The notes under the pieces were generated by a model that saw only the letters and a program-made list of their open reading frames with translations, ran no database searches and was not told the DNA's origin. Position numbers and translations under genes: made by a program. Shown one piece after another: positions 14,668 to 15,556 of a stretch of DNA of 15,556 nt. The stretch's first letter is position 1; every line of letters starts with the position of its first letter. The DNA is from Planctomycetota bacterium (GTDB taxonomy: Bacteria > Planctomycetota > GCA-002687715 > DRQF01): positions 1-15,556 of the forward strand of contig JAJRYU010000473.1 in NCBI GenBank assembly GCA_024275615.1. Reading direction: 5' to 3'.

Positions 14668-15556
14668 CTTGGGGCTTCCCGACGTGTTCAGGCTACACGC
14701 CCATCTTGATCCAAAGACAGAGAAGGACCGTTCTTAGTGGTTGTCTGCGTTGCGGTTTCAGGAAACGGTTAGAAATGGAGAGCAGTGAACCTGCTCTCTT
14801 AATGACGCCGAGCTAGCCCTGATTCAGCACCGTCAACCGGTTGAAGTCGCCTGAAACGCACAGAACACCGCTCTGCGTATTGTCTCTTTGTCTACCACGA
14901 CAATGAAAACAAACAAGAAGAGCCTTCCAGGTGAAGCACAATCACACCGCAAGGATCTCGAAACGACAGCCAAAATCTCACTCGTTTGGAAGAAGCGCCC
15001 GCTTAGACAGGCCTCCTCATTAGGCTCGCAGGCGGCCTTGAAGACAGCGAATAGACCAAGCTGAGGCGCGATGGTCGAAAGACCTTGGGAGAGTATACAG
15101 CGAAAATGGACAGGTTGAAGCAAGAGCGAATCAAGGAACGCGGATATCTCCACATCGCTCTTGAGGATTAGCTTCACTCCGAATCTTCATAGCAACCAAC
15201 CAAGTGCCAAGGAGCCTTTCGTATGGTCATTGTCCAAATGACTTTGCGAATCAAAAAAGGCCAATAACTCCCCGCCTGCACGCCTTGGGTAACAGAATCA
15301 ATCGGGCCAACGCCATGAAACAAAGGAAGGCTTCGCACACCTCCCTGGGCCGAAGGCTGCTTTTGAAAATCGAAAAGAGTCTTCGGAATCGCTATCTTGG
15401 TCGTCACTTGCCGAAGATATCATCTCTGGATGACTTAGGTGGATAGGATGGAGGTGGGATAGTTGGGCTCGTTGACGATGAGCGACATGGGAGGTAGTGT
15501 GAACCACCGGGTCGTGGACGCGGCGGGCTATTCGACTTGCCGCCTGGTGTTGTTCA
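14668..15556. other. Gene-poor stretch at the right edge
   Basis: I see no convincing gene in this 889 bp. The longest frame is a GTG-started minus-strand frame of 114 codons (14833-15177) with a hydrophobic patch but no Shine-Dalgarno and no recognisable motif. A minus-strand frame is open from the right edge to 15298, and a plus-strand frame opens at 15479 and is cut by the edge; both could be gene ends but have no support. Decayed coding DNA is possible. Confidence 0.55.
14778..14798 (+). terminator. Strong hairpin downstream of the formyltransferase cassette
   Basis: GAGAGCAG (14778-14785) and CTGCTCTC (14791-14798) form a perfect 8-bp stem with a five-base loop, 110 bp after the membrane-gene stop. 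Only TT follows, so it lacks a proper T-run. It may end or protect the cassette transcript. Confidence 0.4.

Noticed and set aside
14755..14766. Small palindrome GTTTC-AG-GAAAC
   Set aside because: Too short and without context to be called a site or terminator.
14833..15177. Minus-strand 114-codon frame with a hydrophobic patch
   Set aside because: GTG start without Shine-Dalgarno, no recognisable motif and uneven composition; it could be a chance frame in non-coding DNA. A protein search would decide.
15298..15556. Minus-strand frame open from the right edge, and a Pro-rich frame beside it ending in RDDIFGK
   Set aside because: The first is an unlikely His-rich sequence; the second has an in-frame TGA at the very edge and no start codon. 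Neither is a supportable gene end.
1..15556. CRISPR arrays, tRNA or rRNA genes, transposases or integrases
   Set aside because: None seen on either strand: no regularly spaced repeats, no tRNA-like or rRNA-like sequence, and no recognisable transposase or integrase motifs.

Overview
The window is about 15.6 kb of bacterial chromosome with roughly even base composition. It reads as Planctomycetota or a close relative. The grounds are a pseudopilin-like protein with an AYAWP-type C-terminal region, a RIP protease enlarged by extra PDZ modules, a secreted alpha/beta-hydrolase-like protein with a beta-rich C-terminal domain, and a membrane-fused spermidine-synthase-like protein, all beside ordinary housekeeping genes. 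The assignment is inference from protein style; there is no rRNA or marker gene here to settle it.

Layout. (1) Positions 1-2586: a partial minus-strand pseudopilin-like gene runs off the left edge. It is divergent from a plus-strand CCA-adding tRNA nucleotidyltransferase, which is followed by a small hypothetical gene. (2) Positions 2602-6448, minus strand: a tightly overlapping operon dxr - rseP - UbiA-family gene. Dxr makes MEP, the committed isoprenoid precursor. RseP is an intramembrane site-2 protease with four PDZ-like modules and starts at a TTG behind a strong Shine-Dalgarno. The UbiA-family protein looks EboC-like and could use prenyl-type substrates. A sigma70-like promoter and a perfect 8-bp inverted repeat lie upstream of dxr. 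(3) Positions 6705-9169, plus strand: a fumarylacetoacetate-hydrolase-family enzyme is coupled by an ATGA overlap to a secreted TPR protein. (4) Positions 9353-13128, plus strand: a secreted alpha/beta-hydrolase-fold protein that has lost its nucleophile serine, a membrane-fused spermidine-synthase-like methyltransferase-fold protein, and a small membrane-anchored TPR protein. The last two overlap by one base. (5) Positions 13129-15556: a gene-poor stretch holding only a two-gene cassette (13676-14667). It consists of a compact stand-alone formyltransferase domain with the catalytic Asn, His and Asp conserved, joined by an ATGA overlap to a small three-helix membrane protein. A near-identical 17-18 bp direct repeat lies upstream of the first gene and across the junction of the two.

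The most unusual item is the formyltransferase/membrane-protein pair, isolated between 547 bp and 889 bp of apparently non-coding DNA. The rest is a housekeeping backbone (tRNA maturation, isoprenoid precursor synthesis, regulated proteolysis) next to an exported-protein cluster of unknown purpose.
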